Below, piece by piece: positions 42,116 to 50,177 of a stretch of 64,000 nucleotides of DNA. The DNA comes from Microbacter margulisiae (GTDB lineage Bacteria; Bacteroidota; Bacteroidia; Bacteroidales; Paludibacteraceae): contig NZ_JACHYB010000002.1 in assembly GCF_014192515.1 (NCBI RefSeq), positions 496,001-560,000 of the forward strand, given 5' to 3'. How positions within the stretch are numbered: the stretch's first letter is position 1; every line of letters begins with the position of its first letter. The notes under the pieces were generated by a model. It saw only the letters and a program-made list of their open reading frames with translations. It was not told the DNA's origin and did not search any database. The position numbers and the translations under genes were made by a program.

Positions 42116-43620
42116 AATAAACTGTGTCAGTTTCAATTCTTATCAAATTTCAGATACTCAATTAATCCGATTTTTTATAATGGATAATGAAGATCCTGAG
42201 TTTTGTTGGGCAAAAACGGTTAGGGGTCGACCCCCTAATCGTTTTTTATTACAATGGCACAAAGTTTCACCATCGTTTTGTTGGGTGGAAGCAAAACTAA
42301 GAAAAATGCCTGGATATTTATTTGATGTTGTGATTTTATTCAAATAAATTAAACCTTTCAGGAAATTTAATCGCCAGTTGTTGTGCAGTTAACCCCCAGT
42401 TTGACAGAGGCATAGTCCATTTTTTCCGGATATTGCGATAGGCCAAATACACCAATTTTTCCAATGCTGTATCATTGGTAAAAACACCTTTGTTTTTGGT
42501 AACTTTCCTTATCTGACGGTGATAGCCTTCTACGGTATTGGTGGTATATATGATTCTTCGGATAGCATCAGAAAACTCAAAATAAGCGGTTAGTTTTTCC
42601 CAATTATCACGCCATGATTTAATGACAATTGGATAATCCTTTCCCCACTTTGAATCAAGATTATCGAGTTCGATTGCTGCCTGCTCTTTGCTTACTGCTT
42701 GATAAACAAGCTTCAAATCTTTCATGAACGTTTTCTGATTTTTACTTGCAACATATTTAATTGAATTGCGGATTTGATGCACCACACAAGTTTGAACTAC
42801 TGTGTGTGGAAATACGCTTTTTATAGCATCTGAAAAGCCACTAAGATTGTCCGTAGAGGCTATTAGAATGTCATTTACTCCTCTTGATTGAAGATCGGTG
42901 AGCACCGATAACCAAAAGTTAGCTCCTTCGCTTTTGGAAATATACATGCCAAGCAAATCTTTGTAACCGTTACGGTCAACACCCAATACGTTGTATATGG
43001 CTCGTGTTACAGGGCGATTCTTTTCGTCCATCACTTTGTAGTGAATGGCATCCATCCAAACAATTGGATAAACACTATCCAATGACCTGCTACGCCAGGA
43101 CTGAATCTCTGGCAGAACCCGGTCTGTTATGGAACTGATTGTGTCAGCAGAAACCCTGTTTCCAAGGTTTTCCTCCATCCAATCGCTTATTTCCCGAGTA
43201 CTGTTCCCCAAGGCATAAAGACCAATTATACGGTCTGCAACACCTTCTGCAAGTATTGTTTCACGTTTCTTTATAAACTCAGGTTCAAAACTGGAATGGC
43301 GGTCACGGGGTGTATGAACGGTGACTTCACCCAATTGGGTTTGAACTTGTTTGGACATACGTCCATTGCGCCGATTGCCTAAACTACGCTCATCTTCATC
43401 TAAATGAGCATCCATTTCTCCCTCTAAAGCTGCATTTAGAATATTTTCTAACAAGGGCGCAAAGGCACCATCTTTGCCTAAAAGGGGTTTGCCAGATTTT
43501 ATCTGTTCTAAAACTTTGGCTTGAAAAGCCTTGTAATCAAATTCTTCCATAAAAATAAACTGTATTGTAAAGTTATAAAATTATTTTATTCTTTACTGAC
43601 ACAGTTTAATTTACAGTCTC
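42106..43620 (-). mobile_element. IS256-family insertion sequence, copy 2 (inverted)
   Basis: A 1515-bp element, the reverse complement of the copy at 15776-17290, with the same terminal repeats and internal hairpin. It is flanked by its own perfect 8-bp duplication AAAGATGC (42098-42105 and 43621-43628), so it is an independent transposition. It sits at the 3' end of the Nudix gene. Confidence 0.93.
42336..43550 (-). CDS. IS256-family transposase (copy 2)
   Basis: A 404-residue transposase, identical in translation to the one at 15846-17060, with all catalytic-region motifs (WMDAIHYKV, ASTDNLSGFSDAI, TTNTVEGYHRQIRK). Identity implies recent spread and probably present activity. It reads toward the Nudix gene; an internal hairpin between them should limit antisense transcription. 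Confidence 0.95.
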   Translation of the reverse strand: MEEFDYKAFQAKVLEQIKSGKPLLGKDGAFAPLLENILNAALEGEMDAHLDEDERSLGNRRNGRMSKQVQTQLGEVTVHTPRDRHSSFEPEFIKKRETILAEGVADRIIGLYALGNSTREISDWMEENLGNRVSADTISSITDRVLPEIQSWRSRSLDSVYPIVWMDAIHYKVMDEKNRPVTRAIYNVLGVDRNGYKDLLGMYISKSEGANFWLSVLTDLQSRGVNDILIASTDNLSGFSDAIKSVFPHTVVQTCVVHQIRNSIKYVASKNQKTFMKDLKLVYQAVSKEQAAIELDNLDSKWGKDYPIVIKSWRDNWEKLTAYFEFSDAIRRIIYTTNTVEGYHRQIRKVTKNKGVFTNDTALEKLVYLAYRNIRKKWTMPLSNWGLTAQQLAIKFPERFNLFE

Positions 43621-43728
43621 AAAGATGCAAAGAAACAGTTTCTCAACAAACAGCTCTAATGATACTGGCCGCTCCTCACAGAGCAGCCAGCACGATTTTC
43701 ATTAAGTATGAGAAAAGTATAGATCTTA

Positions 43729-45324
43729 CTAGTTTGTTTTGTGATGCTTAGTGGTGATAATAATTACTCCGTTTGCGCCTTTCTCACCATATTGTTCTTT
43801 AGCACTTTCACCTTTCAAAACATCCATGCGCACGATATCTTTGGAATCAATATGGGAAATAGCTGACGCCGGCCTTTCTTTCCCGTCAACAATAAACAAG
43901 GGGACATTAACGCCGCCTGCCGATGTAAACACCGAGGTACTGCCCCCCGAATGCGTGCCGGCAACCACTGAAGCAACCTTCCCTGACAGGTTTATAACTG
44001 CCATATTCCCATTTTTGGATGTAATTACTTCGCCATGTTTAGATTGTACAATGGTTAACGAATCGGTTTGAGTGATTCTCGTTGTTTTGCCATCCTTCTC
44101 AACGGTCATACTGGAGTTGGTACCATTCCCATCATTCGTAATCATCACCGAAGATTTTTTCCCTCCTTTGGTTGAAACAATGATTACACTTTTGGGCCCT
44201 TTCTCCCCGTATTGTTGTAATATTTTGTCAGAATATTTGTCAGAATAGACATTGATCGATTTAATATCGTCCTTATTCATTTTGTTAAGATCCTCCATTG
44301 ATGTCTTTTTTCCGTCAACAATTACGAGGGGACGAGCTTGCGTAGAATGATGGTTCAGGATCAGGGTATCCGTTTTTTGCGCTGTCGCAGGAGAAGCTGA
44401 CGGTTCTCCCGAAAGGGCTGGAACAGAACTGTCGCCTGAAAAATCGGCATTCATCCAGGCAGACTTCAATTCACTGGCATTCACCAATAATGCAGACAAT
44501 AGTAACACGGGAAATATCAGCAGATATTTTCCCGACCATGCAAGATGGGTTTTCTTTTTATTCATCATGATAATACGTTTTTTTAAATGAGAAACATTAA
44601 AATGCTGTATTAATGACAACGATGACGTTTGTGCAACCTTCAGCAAAGCATATTGATATGATTTAGGGTCATTTCCTGCATCAATTACCTTATGATCGGC
44701 CATGAATTCCACATTTTCGCGCACCGAAGTCGCAAACCAGTAGTAAAAAGGATTCATCCACACCAATGATTGAAAAAAAGAAGTCAGCATTAGGTCCAAT
44801 CCATGCTTCTGCCCAATATGTGCCTGCTCGTGAGTAATAATCTTTATCAATTCATCCTCGCTGTAGGACGAAGGATTCAGATAGATTCTTCCCCTGAAAG
44901 AAAATGGATTGAGTTCTTTGCGGGGAACATACACCCTGATCCCGGCCACCGTTGCCGTCTGGCAACGACGCACCATACTGAACAATTGCACATACTGCAC
45001 AAACAGAATCAGAAACGTAATCAGCAATCCTCCGACCAGTAAACTGCCGGCAATAATCCAGCCTTCATTTTGATGTGTAACGTGCGACTGTGACACGGGT
45101 ATTGACTGATTAATCAAAATAATCACATAATGAATCGGTTGCTTTTGAGGTATTAGCTTTGCCAGATGAAACAAAGGCAAAAAGGCAGCACATACCATAC
45201 TTCCCGCAAGGTAAAATCGCTTGGCCGTGTAAAAAGTGTCACGACGCAAAAAAGCGAGATAAAACAAGAACAAAAGTGTAAACACAATGTTCACTTTAAT
45301 GATGTAAATGGTAAACGTTTCCAT
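43729..45324 (-). CDS. BlaR1-type M56 metallopeptidase with two TonB-plug-like repeats
   Basis: A 531-residue membrane protein. Helices near residues 8-26, 38-58, 88-112 and about 273-290 frame a cytoplasmic M56 protease domain with HEQAH (165-169) and NVEFMAD (Glu206 as likely third zinc ligand). This is the signal-relay protease of BlaR1/MecR1. Instead of a penicillin-binding sensor, the outside part contains two plug-domain-like repeats (PLVIVDGKKTSMEDLNKMNKDDI ... YGEKGPKSVIIVSTK and PLFIVDGKERPASAISHIDSKDIV ... YGEKGANGVIIITTK), as in SusC/TonB receptors. It overlaps the blaI stop by one base. Probably cleaves BlaI on an envelope signal. Confidence 0.88.
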   Translation of the reverse strand: METFTIYIIKVNIVFTLLFLFYLAFLRRDTFYTAKRFYLAGSMVCAAFLPLFHLAKLIPQKQPIHYVIILINQSIPVSQSHVTHQNEGWIIAGSLLVGGLLITFLILFVQYVQLFSMVRRCQTATVAGIRVYVPRKELNPFSFRGRIYLNPSSYSEDELIKIITHEQAHIGQKHGLDLMLTSFFQSLVWMNPFYYWFATSVRENVEFMADHKVIDAGNDPKSYQYALLKVAQTSSLSLIQHFNVSHLKKRIIMMNKKKTHLAWSGKYLLIFPVLLLSALLVNASELKSAWMNADFSGDSSVPALSGEPSASPATAQKTDTLILNHHSTQARPLVIVDGKKTSMEDLNKMNKDDIKSINVYSDKYSDKILQQYGEKGPKSVIIVSTKGGKKSSVMITNDGNGTNSSMTVEKDGKTTRITQTDSLTIVQSKHGEVITSKNGNMAVINLSGKVASVVAGTHSGGSTSVFTSAGGVNVPLFIVDGKERPASAISHIDSKDIVRMDVLKGESAKEQYGEKGANGVIIITTKHHKTN

Positions 45325-45689
45325 TATTCTTTCCTGTTTTCTATCAAACGGACAATCTCTTCCAATTCCTCACGCGAAATTTTCTCCTTCTGGGCAAAGA
45401 ATGCCACCAGCGAACGATAAGAACTTTGAAAATAGGTATCGATTATGCCCGAAAGCATATTCTCGGAATAACTTTCTTTGCTCACTGACGGTTCAAACCA
45501 GTAAACATTCCCATAGCGCCGACTTGAAACATACCCATTCTTTTCCAGACTCTTCAGGGTCGACGCCAGTGTAGTGTATGGCGGAGCTGGTGCCGGATAA
45601 GCTTCCTGCACATCTTTCACTACTCCTCCCTGCAATTGCCAAAGCACCTGCATAACCTGTTCCTCTTGCTGACTTAGTTTTTTCATCAC
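45324..45689 (-). CDS. BlaI/MecI/CopY family transcriptional repressor
   Basis: A 121-residue winged-helix repressor: KKLSQQEEQVMQVLWQLQGGVVKDVQEAYP, then YTTLASTLKSLEKNGYVSSRRYGNVYWFEPSVSKE and a helical dimerisation tail with the EYSENMLSGIID-like cleavage-prone region. BlaI proteins repress their own operon until cut by the paired M56 protease encoded immediately downstream (TAATG overlap). A perfect palindrome just after the predicted transcription start is a candidate operator. Confidence 0.92.
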   Translation of the reverse strand: MMKKLSQQEEQVMQVLWQLQGGVVKDVQEAYPAPAPPYTTLASTLKSLEKNGYVSSRRYGNVYWFEPSVSKESYSENMLSGIIDTYFQSSYRSLVAFFAQKEKISREELEEIVRLIENRKE

Positions 45690-45708
45690 GATCGTTTTTT
45701 ATTGTAAT

Positions 45709-45766
45709 ATAATGGCCATTATGATCACGATGCAAATCTACGAAACATTCGTAATAATATTCCAAA
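45709..45766 (-). promoter_or_regulatory. blaI promoter with palindromic operator
   Basis: On the minus strand TAGATTTG (45733-45740 on plus) is the -7 box and TTTG (45763-45766) the upstream element, 22 nt apart. The perfect 14-bp palindrome ATAATGGCCATTAT (45709-45722) lies at about +4 to +17 of the predicted transcript, a suitable place for BlaI autorepression. Confidence 0.55.
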
Positions 45767-45908
45767 TTCGTATTCAATTATATTTATTTAATCTTTCCAT
45801 TCATAACAAACTGATCATCAGATTGAGTTTGCCATGTTGACGTCATGAAGCGCCAAGTAAAGATAAAGGGTAAAGGCAAAGAGATGACAAGTAAATACAA
45901 CGGTTTAT

Positions 45909-47741
45909 TTATCGGGAGGATGTCCCAAAGGTTATTTTGTACACTTTTCCTTCTGCCAGCGAAAAGTAGATAGCACCGGCTTTGTCGATGGTAAATTGAT
46001 TTACCTCTGAAAATCCACACCGAATGCGCCATAAAACAGCATGCGTTTTTTCATCCACAGCAACCACCACACCATGACGGGACCCAAGATAAACAACCCC
46101 TTTATACATGATCACAGGACAGGGAGCATGTTCGTAACCCAAACCGGCATCCGTCACCCAAAGTGGGTGAAAATTGGCATCTGTAGCCGAAACAGCCAAC
46201 AATCGTCCATCCATTAATTTGGAAAAAACAGTTCTTCCATCTTCCGACAGTCCCTGCGATTCACGTACTGTATATGCATGACTGCGCCATAACGTATGCC
46301 CGTTAAGCAAAGAAATAGATGTCATGTAACGATCAGGCGCTACAATGATCACACGATTGTCATGAATAATGGGGATACAATTTGCCGGAGAAAAAAGAGT
46401 CTGCCGTTTCCCGTCATTCCATTTCCACGTTAACTGTCCGTTGTGGTTGTTAAGGCAATAAAGGTAACCGTCCCATGCTCCAAAAGCCACTTTACCCGAA
46501 GCGACCGCAGGCCTCGCCTGACAGTAACTTCCAAGATCAGAGTAAACCCAATTGAAAGAGCCTGTTAATGGATCAATCTCGTAAAACTTTTTGTAACCTC
46601 CTTGATACCATTTTCCTTGCTTTATTATGCCATCGGCAACAAACGGAGCATCTCCTGCTAATTGCCACCGTTTCTTTCCATGCTGTGCATCAAAAGAGTA
46701 CAATGTATCATTGGTGGCAGCAACGAGTAGTTGAGCGCCATCATCAACCGGAGTGGAATATAGTGGATAACCTGTGGAATAACTCCATACAGGCTGGACG
46801 GTCTTCTTTGAAACAGCTTTTACATAGCCCAGCGAATTGCCAAAATAAAACATCTGCTTACCAACCGCAACACCGGTAAAAATCGATGCCGTATCCTGAT
46901 AAATTAACGATAAATGGACATTTGGAGGAAGTGGAACACCGTTTTCATAAGAGGGTACCGACACAAGCGTATCATTAGCAGAAAAGGCAAAAGCATAACG
47001 CTGGCGACATACACCACCAACCAGTTTCTCATCTACAAGAACAGAGTCTTTTGTAAGGCGTATCAGCGAATATCCCGGTCCACTATCACCCGCCAGAAAA
47101 GTGGAACGCAGCATCACATCATGTAATCCTCCAAATATCATATTCTTATACTGATGTCCATGGCCGCAAAACGCCACCGAGGTATGGTATTTTTGCAACA
47201 GGGCAATCACCTCGGGGCCATTTCCAAGATCATCCACCGTGAAAGGATAATGACATAAGGAAACAATTCGTACTCCGGGAGGAACGCGTGACAGCGTTCT
47301 GTCTATCCAACGCATATCTTCCTGTTTTACAATTCCATCCCCCATTTTCATGAAAGGCCCTGTGTCATATCCGATAAAAAAGAAATGATCCTTCCTGAAA
47401 GCAAAACGATCGTTGCCAAAGAGTTTGAAATATTCTTTGACAGCACTCTCCGACCATGTAGTTTCATGATTACCGGGAAGTACATAATAGGGTACAGTAA
47501 AATGACCAAACATCCGCTTGACATTCAACAATTCGGTATTACTTCCCTGATTGGTTAAATCACCGGTAATAATCACAAAAGGGACATGTGCCTCATTGAT
47601 CTCCCTAATAATATCTGCAAGGGCCTTCTCATTGGCATTTCCCGGACTCACATGTATATCAGTGAGCAAAGCAAATTCCGTTTGCGCCTGTAAAAGGCAT
47701 CCCCATAACAATACACAAAAGAGTAAAACCTTTTTCAGCAT
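45909..47741 (-). CDS. Secreted calcineurin-like phosphoesterase with PQQ-like beta-propeller
   Basis: A 610-residue exported protein (signal peptide to about residue 20, CLLQAQ). Residues about 22-250 form a calcineurin-like metallophosphoesterase with all metal motifs: LLTDIHV, ITGDLTNQG, LPGNHETTW, SLCHYPF and CGHGHQYKN. The remainder is a PQQ-like beta-propeller with WxW/YSFDAQHGKKRWQL blades (YCLNNHNGQLTWKWND and similar). Likely a periplasmic or surface phosphodiesterase whose propeller binds substrate or partner. It closes the amino-sugar cluster, 35 bp after the ROK gene, so it may act on a phosphorylated or lipid-linked glycan; inferred from context only. Confidence 0.85.
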   Translation of the reverse strand: MLKKVLLFCVLLWGCLLQAQTEFALLTDIHVSPGNANEKALADIIREINEAHVPFVIITGDLTNQGSNTELLNVKRMFGHFTVPYYVLPGNHETTWSESAVKEYFKLFGNDRFAFRKDHFFFIGYDTGPFMKMGDGIVKQEDMRWIDRTLSRVPPGVRIVSLCHYPFTVDDLGNGPEVIALLQKYHTSVAFCGHGHQYKNMIFGGLHDVMLRSTFLAGDSGPGYSLIRLTKDSVLVDEKLVGGVCRQRYAFAFSANDTLVSVPSYENGVPLPPNVHLSLIYQDTASIFTGVAVGKQMFYFGNSLGYVKAVSKKTVQPVWSYSTGYPLYSTPVDDGAQLLVAATNDTLYSFDAQHGKKRWQLAGDAPFVADGIIKQGKWYQGGYKKFYEIDPLTGSFNWVYSDLGSYCQARPAVASGKVAFGAWDGYLYCLNNHNGQLTWKWNDGKRQTLFSPANCIPIIHDNRVIIVAPDRYMTSISLLNGHTLWRSHAYTVRESQGLSEDGRTVFSKLMDGRLLAVSATDANFHPLWVTDAGLGYEHAPCPVIMYKGVVYLGSRHGVVVAVDEKTHAVLWRIRCGFSEVNQFTIDKAGAIYFSLAEGKVYKITFGTSSR

Positions 47742-47776
47742 GATTAATCTGATTTAACCATCAACCGACAGGCATA

Positions 47777-48628
47777 TCAGTGTTGCTTGTCATAATAGAG
47801 GGCGGCTGCTCCCAGGACTCCGCATGATTCCAGTTCCGAGACCACCAGCCTGAACCTCTCCAACGACTTCTGATAGGTAAACCTCCGGATGCTTCTCCAC
47901 ATGGATTCCTGAAACAATTCGTAGGATTGGCTGATTGAACCTCCCAGGATAATCAACTCCGGATCATAGGCATACAGGATCATCTTCACCGCATTCCCCA
48001 GATGTATCCCAAAGGATTCAAAAATGGCCAGTGCTTCCTTATCTCCTGCTACTGCCTGCCCGAATACCTTCTCTCCCGTCGTGTCGTAACAATTACGGAA
48101 AAACTGTCCGCTGGCAAAATATTCATAATTGTGATCCAGATAGGCCACCTCGCCAAATTCTCCTGCCCCGCAATTAATGCCTTCATAGAGCTTATCATGG
48201 ATTATGATCCCCGATCCAAGACCGGTACCGATGGTCAAACCTACCATCGAATGAACACCGCGACCCTGTCCGAAGTACTTCTCTCCCAGGGCAAAACAGT
48301 TCGCGTCGTTATTCACATAGACCGGAATATGGTATCTTTCTTCCATCATGCTCCTTAAATGCACCTCTTTCCAGGAAGGGATGTTCTGCACGTCATACAC
48401 AATTCCTTCTTCCACATCCACCACACTGGGAACCCCGATACCAATGGCTCGTGTTGTGGGCTGCATGAGGGCATCAACCTGCAGGTATAATGCCTCCAGT
48501 ACTTCTTGTTCATTACCGCCGGCAGGGATAAGTCCCGAGACAAGATGTGTAATCCTTTGTCCTTCCACCAGGCCAGCCCGTACCTGGGTGCCGCCCAGAT
48601 CAATCCCGATGATTTGTTGGGTATTCAT
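47777..48628 (-). CDS. ROK family sugar kinase
   Basis: A 283-residue ASKHA-fold kinase: N-terminal phosphate loop IGIDLGGTQVRAGLV, the sugar-binding VYVNNDANCFALGE (catalytic Asp in the NND motif), GLTIGTGLGSGIII (phosphate 2) and LIILGGSISQSYELF (adenosine). The ROK zinc motif (CxCGxxGCxE) is absent; GAGEFGEVAYLDHNYEYFASGQFF occupies that position, a variant I recall from Bacteroidetes members. It probably phosphorylates an imported amino sugar such as GlcNAc, GlcN or MurNAc, given the neighbouring MFS importer and glycosidases. ATG at 48628 chosen over 48661. Confidence 0.88.
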   Translation of the reverse strand: MNTQQIIGIDLGGTQVRAGLVEGQRITHLVSGLIPAGGNEQEVLEALYLQVDALMQPTTRAIGIGVPSVVDVEEGIVYDVQNIPSWKEVHLRSMMEERYHIPVYVNNDANCFALGEKYFGQGRGVHSMVGLTIGTGLGSGIIIHDKLYEGINCGAGEFGEVAYLDHNYEYFASGQFFRNCYDTTGEKVFGQAVAGDKEALAIFESFGIHLGNAVKMILYAYDPELIILGGSISQSYELFQESMWRSIRRFTYQKSLERFRLVVSELESCGVLGAAALYYDKQH

Positions 48629-48760
48629 GTGTTTATATGTTAGTTTTTGGTACTCATCCAAAGTCAGAAATCAAGAACCAAGAGCAACAACAGGTCTAAA
48701 GTCTAAAGTCAATCTGTTATGGGAACGTTGGATTAACCGGATTACCGATTTTCCCGGTTC

Positions 48761-48834
48761 TTCCTTATCTTCTGGACTTCATTTAACTTCCAAACTTCGT
48801 GCTGTTTCATCTGTTATTCTGTCATTCAGTGATT
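48761..48834 (-). repeat. Partial copy of the 210-bp repeat (first third)
   Basis: The minus strand reads AACAGATGAAACAGCACGAAG followed closely by the GTTTGGAAGTTAAATGAAG and TCCAGAAGATAAGGAAG blocks, matching positions 1682-1743 with few differences. The hairpin part is missing. It overlaps the last four codons of the MFS gene and provides its stop codon. Confidence 0.7.
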
Positions 48835-50093
48835 TGATCCCTCCTGTGGCCATGCCGGATAGTCTTGTTCACAATGATCGGCCTGGCCCAAAAGCCTACA
48901 CTGAGGATATAACCAAGTGTCAGGTACAGGAAATACATACCGGTGCGCAAACCTACATGGTCGCCAAGCCATCCAATGACCAGCGGGACGATGGCTCCTC
49001 CGATCACTCCGGTTAACAGGATGCCGGAAAAGGCACCATGATGCTCTTGCAGGGAGTTCAGCGCCAGGGAGAAGATCACCGGGTACATCACCGAGGCAAA
49101 AAAACCTACCAGCGGAAAGGCTACCAACACAATGCCTCCCTTTGCAAACAATCCAAGGCTCAGCGATACAATGGCCATCACCGTGAATCCTACCAGTACC
49201 TTGCGGCTGTCCATGAGCTTCAGTAATCCAAGCCCCAGCAATCCTCCCGCTGTCATAAAACCCCAGAAATAGGCTACCGCCCTGGCGCCTGTAATCTGTG
49301 GGTCATAGTGGTGGTAGGCATAGAGGAACTGCGAAATCCAGTTGGCCACGCCCTGTTCTGTGCCAACATAACAGAAGATGCCGATAAAGAACAGGACGAC
49401 AACGGGCTTCCTGAGAAGGGCGATGTGTACCTGCAACGCAGGAGCTTTTTCTTCATCGCTCAGGATGACCTTCGGGAACCGGGATACCAGGATGATGGCA
49501 ATCATTGCCAGGCTGACAACAACAAACAACCAATAGAGCGAAACCCAGGGCAGGTTGTGCGGTACCAGCGAGGCCAAAAGGGAATGAGTGCCTCCCGTGG
49601 TGTCAAGATCGGTCACCAGGCAGGAATAGACCAACGGGCTGAGAAAGGAGGCCAGCCCGAAGATGAGTTGTGCCAGAACGGAATTGAAGGCGTAGTGTTC
49701 TTCCCCGCCTGAGGTGCGCAGCAGCGGGTTAATGACCACCTGCAGCATCGCCATCCCGCAGCCGATAAGGAACAGGGATACTACTGCCGTTAGGTAGTTG
49801 GGAAACAGCGCCAGCATCAGCGCCCCGACAAATGAGATGGTAAACGCGGCTGCCATCATCTTCTTTTCCTTGTATTTCTCAACCAGGATGCCTGCCGGAA
49901 TGGAGATAATGCCATAGGCAATAAAGAAAGCAAATGGCAGAACGGCCACCAGCGTGAGGTTCAGATGGAAGCCTTTGATAATGTCGGGAACCAGCGGCCC
50001 GATGATGTTGGTCAGGAAAGAGATCACAAAAAAGGTCAGCAGGATCAGCGACACGATATAATAGTTCCTCCTGGGATGGGATTGGTTTTTCAT
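48822..50093 (-). CDS. MFS sugar transporter
   Basis: A 423-residue major-facilitator protein with 12 predicted helices, beginning after a short basic N-terminus. Helices 1-6 include FFVISFLTNIIGPLVPDII and GCGMAMLQVVINPLLRTSGG; the VEKYKEKKMM loop between helices 2 and 3 is the MFS motif A equivalent. The second half contains YFWGFMTAGGLLGLGLLKLMDSR. The overall look resembles the FHS (fucose/glucose permease) branch. Standing between a GH2 exo-glucosaminidase and a ROK kinase, it most likely imports an amino sugar. Its stop codon comes from a dispersed repeat, so the last few residues (RRDQITE) may be non-native. Confidence 0.85.
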   Translation of the reverse strand: MKNQSHPRRNYYIVSLILLTFFVISFLTNIIGPLVPDIIKGFHLNLTLVAVLPFAFFIAYGIISIPAGILVEKYKEKKMMAAAFTISFVGALMLALFPNYLTAVVSLFLIGCGMAMLQVVINPLLRTSGGEEHYAFNSVLAQLIFGLASFLSPLVYSCLVTDLDTTGGTHSLLASLVPHNLPWVSLYWLFVVVSLAMIAIILVSRFPKVILSDEEKAPALQVHIALLRKPVVVLFFIGIFCYVGTEQGVANWISQFLYAYHHYDPQITGARAVAYFWGFMTAGGLLGLGLLKLMDSRKVLVGFTVMAIVSLSLGLFAKGGIVLVAFPLVGFFASVMYPVIFSLALNSLQEHHGAFSGILLTGVIGGAIVPLVIGWLGDHVGLRTGMYFLYLTLGYILSVGFWARPIIVNKTIRHGHRRDQITE

Positions 50094-50177
50094 TGTCTTG
50101 TTCTATGATGGGATATTGTATTTCCGGATATCGTTTTTTTAATGTTATATCTTACAAACAGCAGCAGGGATGGGTGG

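Noticed and set aside
15776..43620. Chromosomal inversion between the two IS256 copies, suggested by 13 bp of matching sequence just outside an inner TIR guess
   Set aside because: The matching bases belong to the element itself once the ends are set at GAGACTG and GGTAGCG. Each copy then has its own perfect 8-bp duplication (CAATGGGA, AAAGATGC), which an inversion would have exchanged.
48348..49016. 222-residue plus-strand frame over the ROK and MFS genes
   Set aside because: Antisense to two well-supported genes, biased composition (Ser/Pro/Arg), no domain; a shadow of GC-rich coding DNA.
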